Shown here piece after piece: positions 1 through 9,106 of a DNA stretch of 64,000 nucleotides (position 1 is its first letter; each line of letters begins with the position of its first letter). Below the pieces are notes generated by a model. The model did not search any database, had not been told where the DNA came from, and worked only from the letters and a program-made list of their open reading frames with translations. Location: contig CAWGMO010000003.1 of NCBI GenBank assembly GCA_963823735.1, forward strand, positions 1,302,001 to 1,366,000, in the 5' to 3' direction. A program made the position numbers and the translations under genes. This stretch comes from Actinoallomurus sp963823735. GTDB lineage: Bacteria > Actinomycetota > Actinomycetes > Streptosporangiales > Streptosporangiaceae.

Positions 1-693
1 CTGCACGACGTGGCCTTCACCGCCGACCCCGGCCGTACGGTCGCGCTCGTCGGCCCGACCGGCTCGGGCAAGTCGACCCTCACGAACCTCCTGGTGCGGC
101 TCGTCGACCCGGCGAGCGGCGACGTGCTGCTCGACGGCGTGGACGCCCGCGACGTCGAACAGGGAGGCCTCGCGCGTACGACCGCGGTCGTGCCGCAGCA
201 GACCTACCTGTTCAACGACACGATCCGCGACAACGTGACCCTCGGCCTCGGCGTCCCCGACGAGGACGTCTGGGAGTCGCTGCGCCTGGCACAGGCCGAC
301 GGCTTCGTCTCCGCCCTCGACAAGGGCCTCGACACGATGGTGGGGGAGCGCGGCGCGACCCTGTCCGGCGGGCAGCGGCAGCGCCTGGCGCTCGCCCGCG
401 CGCTCGTACGCCGGCCGCGCCTGCTCGTCCTCGACGACGCCACCTCCAGCGTCGACCCGCAGGTCGAGGAGCGCATCCTGCGCGGGCTGCGCGAGTCGGC
501 GGCGACCGTGGTCGTCGTCGCGTACCGCAAGGCGACCATCGAGCTGGCCGACGAGGTCGTCTACATCGAACGCGGCCGGGTCATCGGGCAGGGCCCGCAC
601 GCCGAACTGCTGGGACAGTCCATCGGATACCGGAACCTCGTCACCGCCTACGAGCGTGACGACCGGGACGAGAACGAGGAGGCGATGGCGTGA
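1..693 (+). CDS. ABC exporter subunit A, C-terminal part (5' end outside window)
   Basis: This is the nucleotide-binding domain of a fused membrane/ATPase exporter half; the reading frame is open at base 1, so the membrane domain lies upstream. Walker A (GPTGSGKST), the Q-loop region, the signature (LSGGQRQRLALARAL) and Walker B (LLVLDDATSSVD) are visible. The residue after the Walker B Asp is Asp rather than the catalytic Glu, and the H-switch His is replaced by Tyr (VAYRKAT). These changes are typical of the degenerate subunit in heterodimeric exporters of the TM287/288 or BmrCD type. The stop overlaps the GTG start of the partner at 690 (GTGA). The substrate cannot be told; multidrug or lipid export is the usual role of the family. 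Confidence 0.93.
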   Translation: MHDVAFTADPGRTVALVGPTGSGKSTLTNLLVRLVDPASGDVLLDGVDARDVEQGGLARTTAVVPQQTYLFNDTIRDNVTLGLGVPDEDVWESLRLAQADGFVSALDKGLDTMVGERGATLSGGQRQRLALARALVRRPRLLVLDDATSSVDPQVEERILRGLRESAATVVVVAYRKATIELADEVVYIERGRVIGQGPHAELLGQSIGYRNLVTAYERDDRDENEEAMA

Positions 694-2471
694 CGGCCAT
701 CGATTCGGGCCGCGCGTCATCGGGCCTGGAGACGCTGCGCACCGGCCTGCGCCTGACGCCGGAGTTCCGCCAGGGCCTCGGCGTGACGCTGGCGCTCGCG
801 TTCGTCGCGACCGTCGGCCGCATCGTCGTGCCGGTCGCCGTCCAGCAGACCCTCGACCGCGGGCTGGGACGCCCCGGCGGTCCCGACATCGGCTTCATCC
901 GCACCGCCGTGATCATCAGCGCGGTCGCCGTCGTCGTGACCGCCCTGTCGGCGTACCGGATGAACGTACGCCTCTACCGCACGAGCGAGGGCGGCCTCGC
1001 CGCGCTGCGCGTACGGGCGTTCCGGCACGTCCACGACCTGTCCATGCTCACCCAGAGCGCCGAGCGCCGCGGCGGCCTGGTCTCGCGCGTCACCACCGAC
1101 GTCGACCAGATCAGCCAGTTCATGCAGTACGGCGGCCTGATGATCATCATCGCGGGCGGCCAGCTCGTGGTGGCCAGCGTCCTGATGCTGATCTACTCCT
1201 GGCCCCTGGCGCTGCTGGTCTGGGCGGTGTTCACGCCCCTCGCGCTGGCTCTGCGCTACTTCCAGCGCTGGCTGTCCGGCGCGTACGGGGCCGCGCGCGA
1301 GCGCGTCGGCGACATGCTGTCGGCCGTCGGCGAGTCCGTCGTCGGCGCGTCCGTCATCCGGGCGTACGGCGCCGAGGCCCGCACCGCGCGCCGCATCGAC
1401 GCCTCCGTCAACGAGTACCGCGACGCGCAGACCCGCGCGCAGCGCCTGGTCGCCGCGACCTTCCCCTCCACCGAGCTCGCCGCCGCGATCGCGACGGCCG
1501 CCGTGGTCGTGGCGGGCACCGTGCTCGGCATCGGCGGCCACCTCTCCGCCGGGCGGCTCGTGGCGTTCCTGTTCCTCGTCACCCTCTTCGTCAGCCCCCT
1601 GCAGGTGGCCACCGAGGTGCTCAACGACGCCCAGAACGCCATCGCCGGCTGGCGGCGCGTCCTCGGCGTGCTGGAGGCCGAACCGGACGTCGCCGACCCC
1701 GGTGAGGAAGGGCGCGAGCTGCCGCGCGGCGTGATCGACGTGCGCTTCGACAAGGTGTCCTTCGCCTACCCGGGCGGCCCGACCGTGCTGCACGAGGTCT
1801 CCGCCGACATCGCGCCGCGGCTCGCGCGTCGCGGTCGTCGGCGAGACCGGCTCGGGGAAGACGACCTTCGCCAAGCTGCTCACCCGGCTGATGGACCCCG
1901 TCTCCGGGCAGGTGCTCATCGACGGGGTGCCGCTCACCGACATCCGGTTCTCCTCGCTGCGCGAGCGGATCGTGATGGTGCCCCAGGACGGCTTCCTGTT
2001 CGACGCCACGCCTGGCCGGCAACATCCGGTACGGCCGCCTGGACGCCACCGACGAGGACGTCCTGCTCGCCCTCACCGAGCTGGGGCTGGCCGACTGGCT
2101 GGACGGCCTGCCCGACGGGCTGACACCCCGGTCGGGCAGCGCGGCGAGTCGCTGTCGGCGGGCGAGCGCCAGCTCGTCGCGCTCGCCCGCGCCTACCTGG
2201 CAGACCCCGACCTGCTGGTGCTCGACGAGGCCACCTCGGCGGTCGACCCGGCGACCGAGGTACGGCTCGCAGCGGGCCATCGAGGGCATCACCCGGGGGC
2301 GTACCGCCATCTCCATCGCCCACCGGATGTCCACCGCCGAGGCGGCCGACGAGGTGCTCGTCTTCGACGCGGGCCGCATCGTGCAGCGCGGCCCGCACGC
2401 CGAGCTGGTCGAGCGGCCCGGACGGCTACGCCGACCTGTACGCCTCCTGGGCCGCGCAGCTGAACCGCTGA
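690..2471 (+). pseudogene. ABC exporter subunit B, membrane-ATPase fusion, broken by about five single-base indels
   Basis: This is the partner half-transporter. The N-terminal six-helix membrane domain (about residues 1-330) reads intact from the GTG at 690. The frame then changes near 1818 (extra C, just before Walker A), 2010 (extra C), 2120 (missing G), 2269 (extra base) and 2418 (extra base). Read across these points, the ATPase domain is complete and canonical: GETGSGKTT, LSAGERQLVALARAYL, LLVLDEATSAVD with the catalytic Glu, and the H-switch IAHRMST. This half would therefore carry the consensus catalytic Glu that subunit A lacks. The clustering of indels within 650 bp after an intact 1.1 kb suggests low-quality sequence more than decay; resequencing would decide. 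The likely true product is about 590 residues. Confidence 0.88.
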
Positions 2472-2516
2472 GCCGATGACCTGAAGTGGCCTCGCCCTCA
2501 CGTTCGGCATCGTCAC

Positions 2517-2558
2517 GCGCGTGCCGCCCCGCCCGTACGGGCCGGGTGCGGCACGCGC
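2517..2558 (+). terminator. hairpin after the ABC exporter operon
   Basis: An 11-bp perfect stem (2517-2527 with 2548-2558) encloses a GC-rich loop that itself contains short complementary runs. It lies 45 bp after the exporter stop. There is no clear U-tract, so it may be a weak terminator or a transcript end stabiliser. The rest of 2559-2890 shows no gene that I can support and probably carries the csp promoter and leader. Confidence 0.45.
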
Positions 2559-2897
2559 CGATGCGGAGGACCGCTCCGCGAGCGTGGCCACCGGGTTCGC
2601 CGCCGATCCGGCCGGGACTCCGCGGCACCGTCACCGGCGTCACCGAGTGTGGCCGGAGAGAGTGGGCCGGGGATCGTAACGGCTGTGACGCACGGTCGAC
2701 CAGACCCCCTTTCCGAGCACCCTCTCAGCGGGAAATCGATCTCAGATCGAGGGAGTGTGGGTCAGCACTGATGTTGGTAGGCTCCAAAGTGGTTGTAGTC
2801 GTAGTTCCACGTTCGTTTGCCAGACGCCCGCGGACCATGACTAGCGGGCGCGTTCCAGCTTCTTACGGGACCTCACGCCTCCGCAGCAGCCATTGAC

Positions 2898-2922
2898 GGC
2901 CCGCGAAGTGCGGGCCTGTTTT
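2898..2922 (+). promoter_or_regulatory. terminator-like hairpin in the csp leader, just before the RBS
   Basis: A 7-bp GC stem (2898-2904 with 2910-2916) with a 5-nt loop is followed at once by TGTTTT, and then by the AAGGAG ribosome binding site and the ATG at 2940. A stem plus T-run so close to the start is unusual. It could be an attenuator or a temperature-responsive leader element of the cold-shock gene, or a terminator of an upstream short transcript. No stem of this kind was seen before the second csp gene at 53.8 kb. Confidence 0.4.
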
Positions 2923-2939
2923 CCCGCAAGGAGTTAGGC

Positions 2940-3143
2940 ATGGCCCAGGGCACCGTGAAGTGGTTCAACGCCGACAAGGGTTTCGGCTTCATCGCCATTG
3001 ACGGCGGTGGTCCCGACGTTTTCGTTCACTATTCGGCGATCGCCACTTCCGGCTTCCGTTCGCTCGAGGACAATCAGCGCGTGGAGTTCGAGGTCGTCCA
3101 GGGCGACCGCGGTCCGCAGGCGGACCAGGTCCGCCCGCTGTAG
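2940..3143 (+). CDS. cold-shock domain protein (CspA family)
   Basis: The product is a 67-residue single cold-shock domain. The RNP1-like motif KGFGFI and the RNP2-like motif VFVHYSAI are present, as in all CspA-type nucleic-acid chaperones that bind single-stranded RNA/DNA and melt RNA structure. The start is fixed by AAGGAG seven bases upstream of ATG and by the family N-terminus (MAQGTVKWFNADKGF). It is a monocistronic unit with its own leader hairpin and a terminator at 3164-3202. A close paralogue lies at 53643-53846 on the minus strand; the two differ mainly in the C-terminal half. Confidence 0.97.
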   Translation: MAQGTVKWFNADKGFGFIAIDGGGPDVFVHYSAIATSGFRSLEDNQRVEFEVVQGDRGPQADQVRPL

Positions 3144-3163
3144 TTCGCCGATATCCACCCGTT

Positions 3164-3202
3164 GAGGTCCGTACCTTCCACGGTGCGGGCCTCTTCGTCT
3201 TT
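3164..3202 (+). terminator. rho-independent terminator of the csp gene
   Basis: A 12-position stem (3164-3175 with 3182-3193, including G-U pairs) with a 6-nt loop is followed by the T-rich run TTCGTCTTT. It starts 20 bp after the csp stop. Confidence 0.75.
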
Positions 3203-3269
3203 CCCTCGATGTCGGAATGACCCGGTCGCCGTGAGGTCGGGCACGGCAGGTGACCGGCACAATGGGCGC

Positions 3270-3629
3270 ATGCCCTCTGGATCCCGAAGATCGCTGACCG
3301 TCTCAAACGGAACCCCGACGGCCTGGTCGCCGCCATCGCCCAGCAGTACGACACCGGTGAGGTGCTCATGCTCGGCTGGATGGACGACGAGGCCCTGCAC
3401 CGCACCCTCACCACCGGCCGCTGCACCTACTGGTCGCGCAGCCGCCAGGAGTACTGGGTGAAGGGCGAGTCCTCGGCCATCAGCAGTGGGTCAAGGAGGT
3501 CGCGCTCGACTGCGACGCCGACGCGTCCTCGTCAAGGTCGACCAGGTCGGCGGCGCCTGCCATACCGGCGACCGCACCTGCTTGGACGCCGACGTGCTCG
3601 ACTCCGCCGTGGGCGAGCGCCCCCAGTGA
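3270..3629 (+). pseudogene. hisI: phosphoribosyl-AMP cyclohydrolase, frameshifted
   Basis: HisI hydrolyses phosphoribosyl-AMP in histidine synthesis (step 3). Read across frame changes, the translation matches the whole family: VLMLGWMDDEAL, TYWSRSRQEYWVKGE, WVKEVALDCDAD and the metal-binding ACHTGDRTC. Reaching this needs four single-base corrections: extra C near 3275, extra C near 3285, a missing G near 3477 and a missing C near 3526. The corrected product is about 119 residues, the normal length for a stand-alone HisI. ATG 3270 follows a CACAAT box by 6 bp, so a leaderless start is possible. The stop overlaps the GTG of the next gene. A histidine biosynthesis gene with four indels in 360 bp argues for sequence error. 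Confidence 0.85.
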
Positions 3630-4240
3630 CGTCCCGGCGCGAGCTCGTCGCCGCCGTGCTGCTCGGCGCGGCCGGCGCGGCTCTCGTCGCCGGTTCCGCG
3701 GGCCGCACCTGGGCGACGGTCACCGAACGCGCCGGCGCCGGCCTGGAGACGGTGAACCAGCAGGTCACCGGCCGCTCCCTGAGCGGTGTCGTCGCCGCGC
3801 TCGGCCTGGCCGGGCTGGCCGGCATCGCCGCGCTCCTGGCCACACGCGGCTGGGCGCGCGTCGCCGTCGGCGCGCTGCTGGCCGTGTTCGGCGTGGTCGT
3901 CGCCGTCGTCACGCCGACGGCCGCCGGCCGCGCGCACGTCATCTCCACGGCCGGGCAGAAGAGCAACCTCGCCAAACTGACCGGCGACGTCACCGTGCAC
4001 ACCAACGCGTGGTGGGTCATCGCCCTCGCCGGCGGCGTCCTGCTGGCCGCGTCCGGGCTCCTCACCACGGTGCGCGGACGCCGGTGGCCCGGCATGTCGA
4101 GCAGGTACGATCGCCCCGGCAGCGCGCCACCGCCGCAGACCGACGATCCCGCGTCGCTGTGGAAGGCGCTCGACCGCGGAGACGACCCCACCAAGGGCGC
4201 CGAGGACCAGCCTGACGGCATCGACCTCAAGGAACGCTAG
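3626..4240 (+). CDS. trp-region conserved membrane protein (TIGR02234 / Trp_oprn_chp family)
   Basis: The product has 204 residues. The N-terminal three quarters contain four hydrophobic segments with the order expected of the actinobacterial tryptophan-associated membrane protein family: an N-terminal helix (AAVLLGAAGAALVAGS), an external loop with TWATV, two central helices (about residues 50-95), and a last helix after NAWWVIALAGG. The C-terminal 50 residues are polar and cytoplasmic (Pro/Asp-rich). Its function is unknown; members sit next to trp genes in actinobacteria. The GTG start overlaps the hisI stop by four bases (GTGA), so translation is coupled. In related genomes trpE commonly stands between hisI and this gene; here it is absent. 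Confidence 0.85.
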   Translation: MTSRRELVAAVLLGAAGAALVAGSAGRTWATVTERAGAGLETVNQQVTGRSLSGVVAALGLAGLAGIAALLATRGWARVAVGALLAVFGVVVAVVTPTAAGRAHVISTAGQKSNLAKLTGDVTVHTNAWWVIALAGGVLLAASGLLTTVRGRRWPGMSSRYDRPGSAPPPQTDDPASLWKALDRGDDPTKGAEDQPDGIDLKER

Positions 4241-4243
4241 AGG

Positions 4244-4272
4244 GTGTCCGGTGCCGAAGATCTACCGGACAC
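4244..4272 (+). terminator. inverted repeat between the membrane protein and the response regulator
   Basis: An 8-bp perfect stem (4244-4251 with 4265-4272) with a 13-nt loop starts 4 bp after the stop. There is no U-tract. It may be a weak terminator or an operator for the gene at 4289. Confidence 0.35.
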
Positions 4273-4288
4273 TCCCTAGGGGCGGCAC

Positions 4289-4946
4289 ATGACCGAGGTC
4301 GCGGATCCGGACCGCCGTGACACCGTGCTGATCGTCGAGCACGAGCCGGACGTCGCCGACCTCGCCCGCCTCTACCTCTCCCGCGAGGAGTACGACGTCC
4401 ATCTCGTCACCGACCCGGCCTGCGCCGCGCGCGCGACCCGGCGGCTCAAACCTGACGTGGTCGTCCTCGACCTCGCGGCGGGGGTCCAGAAGGAGGTCAC
4501 CGACGCGGCGGGCGGCGCGGTGATCGTCTCAGTCGGTGCCCGACGGCACCCCGGAGCCCGGCCCGTACACCGTGCCGAGGCCGTTCAGCCCGCGCGTGCT
4601 GGTCGCGACCGTGGCGCGCGCCCTGCGCGGTCACGATCCCGCGCCCCCGGCCGTCCCCGACGTGCTGCGCCTCGGCGAGATCATCCTGGACGCCGGCGCG
4701 CGCACGGTCATGGCCGGCGGCGTCCCCAAGGCGCTCACCGCGACCGAGTTCGACCTGCTGGCGTTCCTGATGGGCCGGCCCGGGCGCGTGTTCACGCGCG
4801 GCCAGCTCCTGGTCGCCGTCTGGGGCTCGGAGGAGTCCGCGGGCACCCGTACCGTCGACGTCCACATCGCCCAGCTCAGAGCCAAGCTCGGCGCCCTGAG
4901 CCCGCTGCGGACCGTCCGTGGCGTCGGCTACGGCGTCGACGCCTGA
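4289..4946 (+). pseudogene. OmpR-type response regulator, one frameshift
   Basis: The N-terminal receiver runs from ATG 4289 and includes the phospho-acceptor region DVVVLDLAAG. The frame changes near 4530 and continues into a winged-helix DNA-binding domain to the TGA at 4946 (LTATEFDLLAFLM, VFTRGQLLVAVWG, TVDVHIAQLRAKL). The corrected product is about 218 residues, normal for OmpR/PhoB proteins. The acidic pocket that normally reads like (E/D)-D-(D/E) is here VEHEP, with His in the central position, so phosphorylation may be altered. No sensor kinase gene is adjacent. Its position inside the trp region is unusual. The break is probably a sequence error because both halves are well preserved. 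Confidence 0.8.
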
Positions 4947-4953
4947 CGCCGTG

Positions 4954-5331
4954 ATGACGACCCTTCGGCCGCGCGCCTGGGCGCCGCCCGCCCTCGTACT
5001 GGGCGTGGTCGTGGCCGCCACCGCGTACGTCGCCGCGGTCGACCCCGGGCAGCCGGGGCACTATCCGACCTGCCCTTTCCTGGCCGTCACCGGCTACTAC
5101 TGCCCCGGGTGCGGATCCCTGCGCATGGTGCACGCGCTGACGCACGGGCACGTCGCCGAGGCGTTCGGGCGCAATCCCCTCGCGTTCGCCGTACTCCCCT
5201 TCATCACCTATCTGTGGGGCCAGTGGACGCTATCGGCCGTACGCGGACGGCCCGTACGGTCCAAGATCATCCATCCTGCGGTGATTATCGTCTTCGCCGT
5301 GGTCAGCCTCGTTTATCTGGGTCGTGCGTAA
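4954..5331 (+). CDS. DUF2752 membrane protein
   Basis: The 125-residue product has the DUF2752 hallmarks: CPFLAVTGYYCPGCGSLRM, followed by HALTHGHVAEAFGRNPLAF, with transmembrane segments at about residues 8-30, 70-90 and 102-122. The Cys pair CPGC suggests a metal or redox site, but the biochemical role is unknown. DUF2752 proteins are found near trp genes in many actinobacteria. The start could be GTG 4951 or ATG 4954; it begins 5-8 bp after the response regulator stop. Confidence 0.85.
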   Translation: MTTLRPRAWAPPALVLGVVVAATAYVAAVDPGQPGHYPTCPFLAVTGYYCPGCGSLRMVHALTHGHVAEAFGRNPLAFAVLPFITYLWGQWTLSAVRGRPVRSKIIHPAVIIVFAVVSLVYLGRA

Positions 5332-5442
5332 CCTTCCAATCGGTCACGCCCTCGCTCCCTGAGCCCGTACCCGCGGCAGGGACACCGGATCGACCGGGCT
5401 ACGATCGGGAGACACGAAGTCCGACAAGGGGGGAACGATCAC

Positions 5443-5505
5443 GTGAGCGGAGAGCACCGCACGACCATGCGATCTCCATCACGTGGCGACGGGGTGATCT
5501 GGTGA
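5443..5505 (+). CDS. possible 20-residue leader peptide ending in Trp, overlapping the trpC start
   Basis: A short reading frame starts at GTG 5443 behind a strong AAGGGGGG ribosome binding site and ends ATC TGG TGA. Its last four bases (GTGA) contain the GTG start of trpC at 5502. A Trp codon directly before the stop and translational coupling to trpC would suit a tryptophan-sensing leader, but a single Trp codon is weak evidence. Alternatively the segment is a remnant of the small HGxxPAAW-type protein that often precedes trpC: a His-rich start followed by a Trp (HDHAISITW) reads in another frame. Confidence 0.35.
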   Translation: MSGEHRTTMRSPSRGDGVIW

Positions 5506-6308
5506 GCGTGCTCGAAGAGATCCTTGACGGCGTCCGCGCCGACCTCGCGGAGCGGCAGGAGGCGGTCTCGCTCGACGCCTTGAAGGAGATGGCCGCCAAC
5601 GCCCCCTCCGCGCGGGACGGCATCGGCGCCCTCCGCAGCCAGGGCGTCTCGGTGATCGCCGAGGTGAAACGGTGCAGCCCCTCCAAGGGCGCCCTCGCGG
5701 CCATCGCCGACCCGGCCGCACTCGCCGCCGACTACGAGTCCGGCGGCGCTTCGGTGATCAGCGTGCTGACCGAGCGCCGGCGCTTCGGCGGCACCATCGA
5801 CGACCTCGCCGAGGTCCGCAACCAGGTCGAGATCCCGGTCCTTCGCAAGGACTTCATCGTCACCTCCTACCAGCTGTGGGAGGCACGCGCGTACGGCGCC
5901 GACCTCGTGCTGCTGATCGTGGCCGCGCTGGAGCAGCAGGCCCTGATCTCGCTGGTCGAGCGCGCCGAGTCGATCGGCCTCACGCCGCTCGTCGAGGTGC
6001 ACACCGAAGAGGAGCTGAGCCGCGCGGTCGACGCCGGCGCCAAGGTCATCGGCGTCAACGCCCGCGACCTGGCGACGCTGAAGGTCGACCGGACCGCGTT
6101 CTCGCGCATCGCGCCGAAGATCCCCTCCAACATCATCAAGATCGCCGAGTCGGGGGTGCGCGGCCCGCACGACCTGCTCGCCTACGCCGCCTCCGGCGCC
6201 GATGCCGTACTCGTCGGGGAGAGCCTCGTGACCGGCAAGGACCCGCGTTCGGCGGTCGCCGATCTCGTCGCCGCCGGAACCCACCCCGCGCTCCGGCAGG
6301 GCAAGTAG
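5502..6308 (+). CDS. trpC: indole-3-glycerol-phosphate synthase
   Basis: TrpC closes the ring of carboxyphenylamino-deoxyribulose phosphate to indole-3-glycerol phosphate. The 268-residue TIM barrel shows the family motifs in order: IAEVKRCSPSKG (catalytic Lys), the second Lys in PVLRKDFI, LVEVHTEEE, VIGVNARDL, IAESGVRG and ADAVLVGESLV. The GTG start at 5502 gives the family N-terminus (SVLEEILDGVRADL) and overlaps the stop of a possible leader peptide. It is followed 94 bp later by trpB; the three structural genes form one unit trpC-trpB-trpA. Confidence 0.97.
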   Translation: MSVLEEILDGVRADLAERQEAVSLDALKEMAANAPSARDGIGALRSQGVSVIAEVKRCSPSKGALAAIADPAALAADYESGGASVISVLTERRRFGGTIDDLAEVRNQVEIPVLRKDFIVTSYQLWEARAYGADLVLLIVAALEQQALISLVERAESIGLTPLVEVHTEEELSRAVDAGAKVIGVNARDLATLKVDRTAFSRIAPKIPSNIIKIAESGVRGPHDLLAYAASGADAVLVGESLVTGKDPRSAVADLVAAGTHPALRQGK

Positions 6309-6317
6309 GGTGTGGTC

Positions 6318-6362
6318 ATGAGCCTGCGCGAACGATGGTGCCGCGGTCCGCATCTCGTCTGA
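6318..6362 (+). CDS. very short reading frame between trpC and trpB
   Basis: ATG 6318 opens a 14-codon frame with one Trp and one Cys codon (MSLRERWCRGPHLV) in the trpC-trpB gap. In Streptomyces a small regulatory gene (trpM, earlier trpX) lies at this position; the peptide here is much shorter and I cannot claim homology. The ribosome binding site is poor. It is listed because the place is regulatory in relatives. Confidence 0.2.
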   Translation: MSLRERWCRGPHLV

Positions 6363-6402
6363 CCGGACAGGCCCTCTTTCTCACGCTACGGGATAAATCT
6401 TC

Positions 6403-7625
<1,223 letters not shown>

Positions 7626-7629
<4 letters not shown>

Positions 7630-8441
7630 CGACGGTGCGCGAGGCATCACGGGGCGTCGCTACGGCGTTCGAGAAGGCCAAGGCCGAAGGGCGCGGCGCG
7701 CTCGTCGGCTACCTTCCCGCCGGCTTCCCCACGTACGAGGGCTCGATCGCCGCGGCGACCGCGATGGTCGAGGCGGGCTGCGACATCATCGAGGTCGGCC
7801 TGCCCTACACCGACCCGATGATGGACGGCCCGACCATCCAGGACGCCGTCCACCAGGCCCTGACCGGCGGCATCCACGTACCCGACGTGCTCCGCACCGT
7901 CGAGGCGATCGCCGCCACCGGCGCGCCGACCCTGGTCATGACCTACTGGAACCCCATCGACCGCTACGGCGTCGACGCCTTCGCGCGCGACCTCGCCTCC
8001 GCGGGCGGCGCGGGGCTCATCACGCCCGACCTCACACCGGAGGAGGCCGAGCCGTGGCTCGCCGCCTCCGACGCCCACGACCTCGACCGCGTCTTCCTCG
8101 TCGCGCTCAGCTCCACCGACGAACGACTCGCCGCGATCACCGACGTGTGCCGCGGGTTCGTGTACGCCGCCTCGCTGATGGGAGTCACCGGCGCACGCTC
8201 GGCCGTCGACACCGGCGCGGCTCACCTCGTGGAGCGCACGCGCAAGGTCACGTCGCTGCCCATCGGCCTCGGCCTCGGCGTCAGCGACGGCGTCCAGGCC
8301 GCCGAGGTCGCCGCGTTCTCCGACGGCGTCATCGTCGGCTCGGCGTTCATCCGCCGGCTGCTCGACGCGCCGTCCCTGGAGGAGGGCATCGAGGGCGTAC
8401 GCCGCCTGACGGCCGAACTCGCCGAAGGGGTTCGACGGTAG
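7626..8441 (+). CDS. trpA: tryptophan synthase alpha chain
   Basis: TrpA cleaves indole-3-glycerol phosphate to indole, which is channelled to TrpB. The 271-residue barrel shows GYLPAGFPTYEGS, the catalytic Glu and Asp in IIEVGLPYTDPMMDGP, MTYWNPIDRYG, GLITPDLTPEEAE, VYAASLMGVTGAR and PIGLGLGVSDG. GTG 7626 overlaps the trpB stop by four bases and gives the expected N-terminus. This is the last trp gene here; the following MauE-like gene starts 112 bp later with its own leader. Confidence 0.97.
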
Positions 8442-8552
8442 TTCTCGGGCCGACCCTGACCGTGACAGGATGTGCCCGCACACTTGACGGAAGCCTTATG
8501 TTCGGCCGCCTAGGCTGACGCGCGCCGGATCGCGAAACCGTGGAGAACAACT

Positions 8553-9065
8553 GTGGGCGTAGAAACTGTCAGAGCCGAAGGCCGAAGCGGATTCCTGGCA
8601 CCAGTGATGCAATACCAGGAATGGATCAGCTTGGTCGTCCGCATCGCGCTCGCGGCCATCATGTTCGTCGCGGGGTACGCCAAGTTCAGTGAGGCGCAGG
8701 GTCTGCAGAAGGTCGCCGTCTCCTCCTACCGGATCCTGCCCAAGGGCATGGTCACGCCCGTCGCCTTCGGGCTTCCGGTACTGGAGATGGTGCTGGCCGT
8801 GATGATCCTGCTGGGCTTCGCCACGCGGGTCATGGCGGTCTGCGTAGGCCTGCTGTTCGTCGTGTTCATCGCCGGCATCATCTCGGCCTGGGCGCGCGGA
8901 CTCTCGATCGACTGTGGCTGTTTCGGCGGCGGTGGTTCCGTCGGCAAGGGACAGACCCACTATCTTAGGGAGATCTTGCGGGATATCGGCTTCCTGGTCC
9001 TTGCGACCTGGCTGATGGTGTACCCGCGCGGCAAACTCGCGCTCGACCGGCTTCTCGGACTCTAG
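8553..9065 (+). CDS. MauE/DoxX-like four-helix membrane protein
   Basis: The 170-residue product has four hydrophobic segments (about residues 28-50, 68-90, 94-116 and 140-160) and the motif DCGCFGGG between the third and fourth. This arrangement matches the MauE branch of the DoxX-like superfamily, whose members accompany thioredoxin-like proteins and are thought to act in disulfide chemistry at the membrane. The next gene, 41 bp downstream, codes for a membrane-anchored DsbA-like protein, which supports a joint role: this protein could re-oxidise or reduce its partner. The GTG at 8553 follows a weak GGAG (GTGGAGAACAACT). Confidence 0.85.
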   Translation: MGVETVRAEGRSGFLAPVMQYQEWISLVVRIALAAIMFVAGYAKFSEAQGLQKVAVSSYRILPKGMVTPVAFGLPVLEMVLAVMILLGFATRVMAVCVGLLFVVFIAGIISAWARGLSIDCGCFGGGGSVGKGQTHYLREILRDIGFLVLATWLMVYPRGKLALDRLLGL

Positions 9066-9106
9066 ATCGCCGGAGCGTTTGTCATGGAAAACTCGGAGGA
9101 GACCAG

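Noticed and set aside
5332..5501. T-box or tandem-Trp attenuator before trpC
   Set aside because: No T-box core, no run of Trp codons and no terminator/antiterminator pair was visible; only the single-Trp short frame remains.
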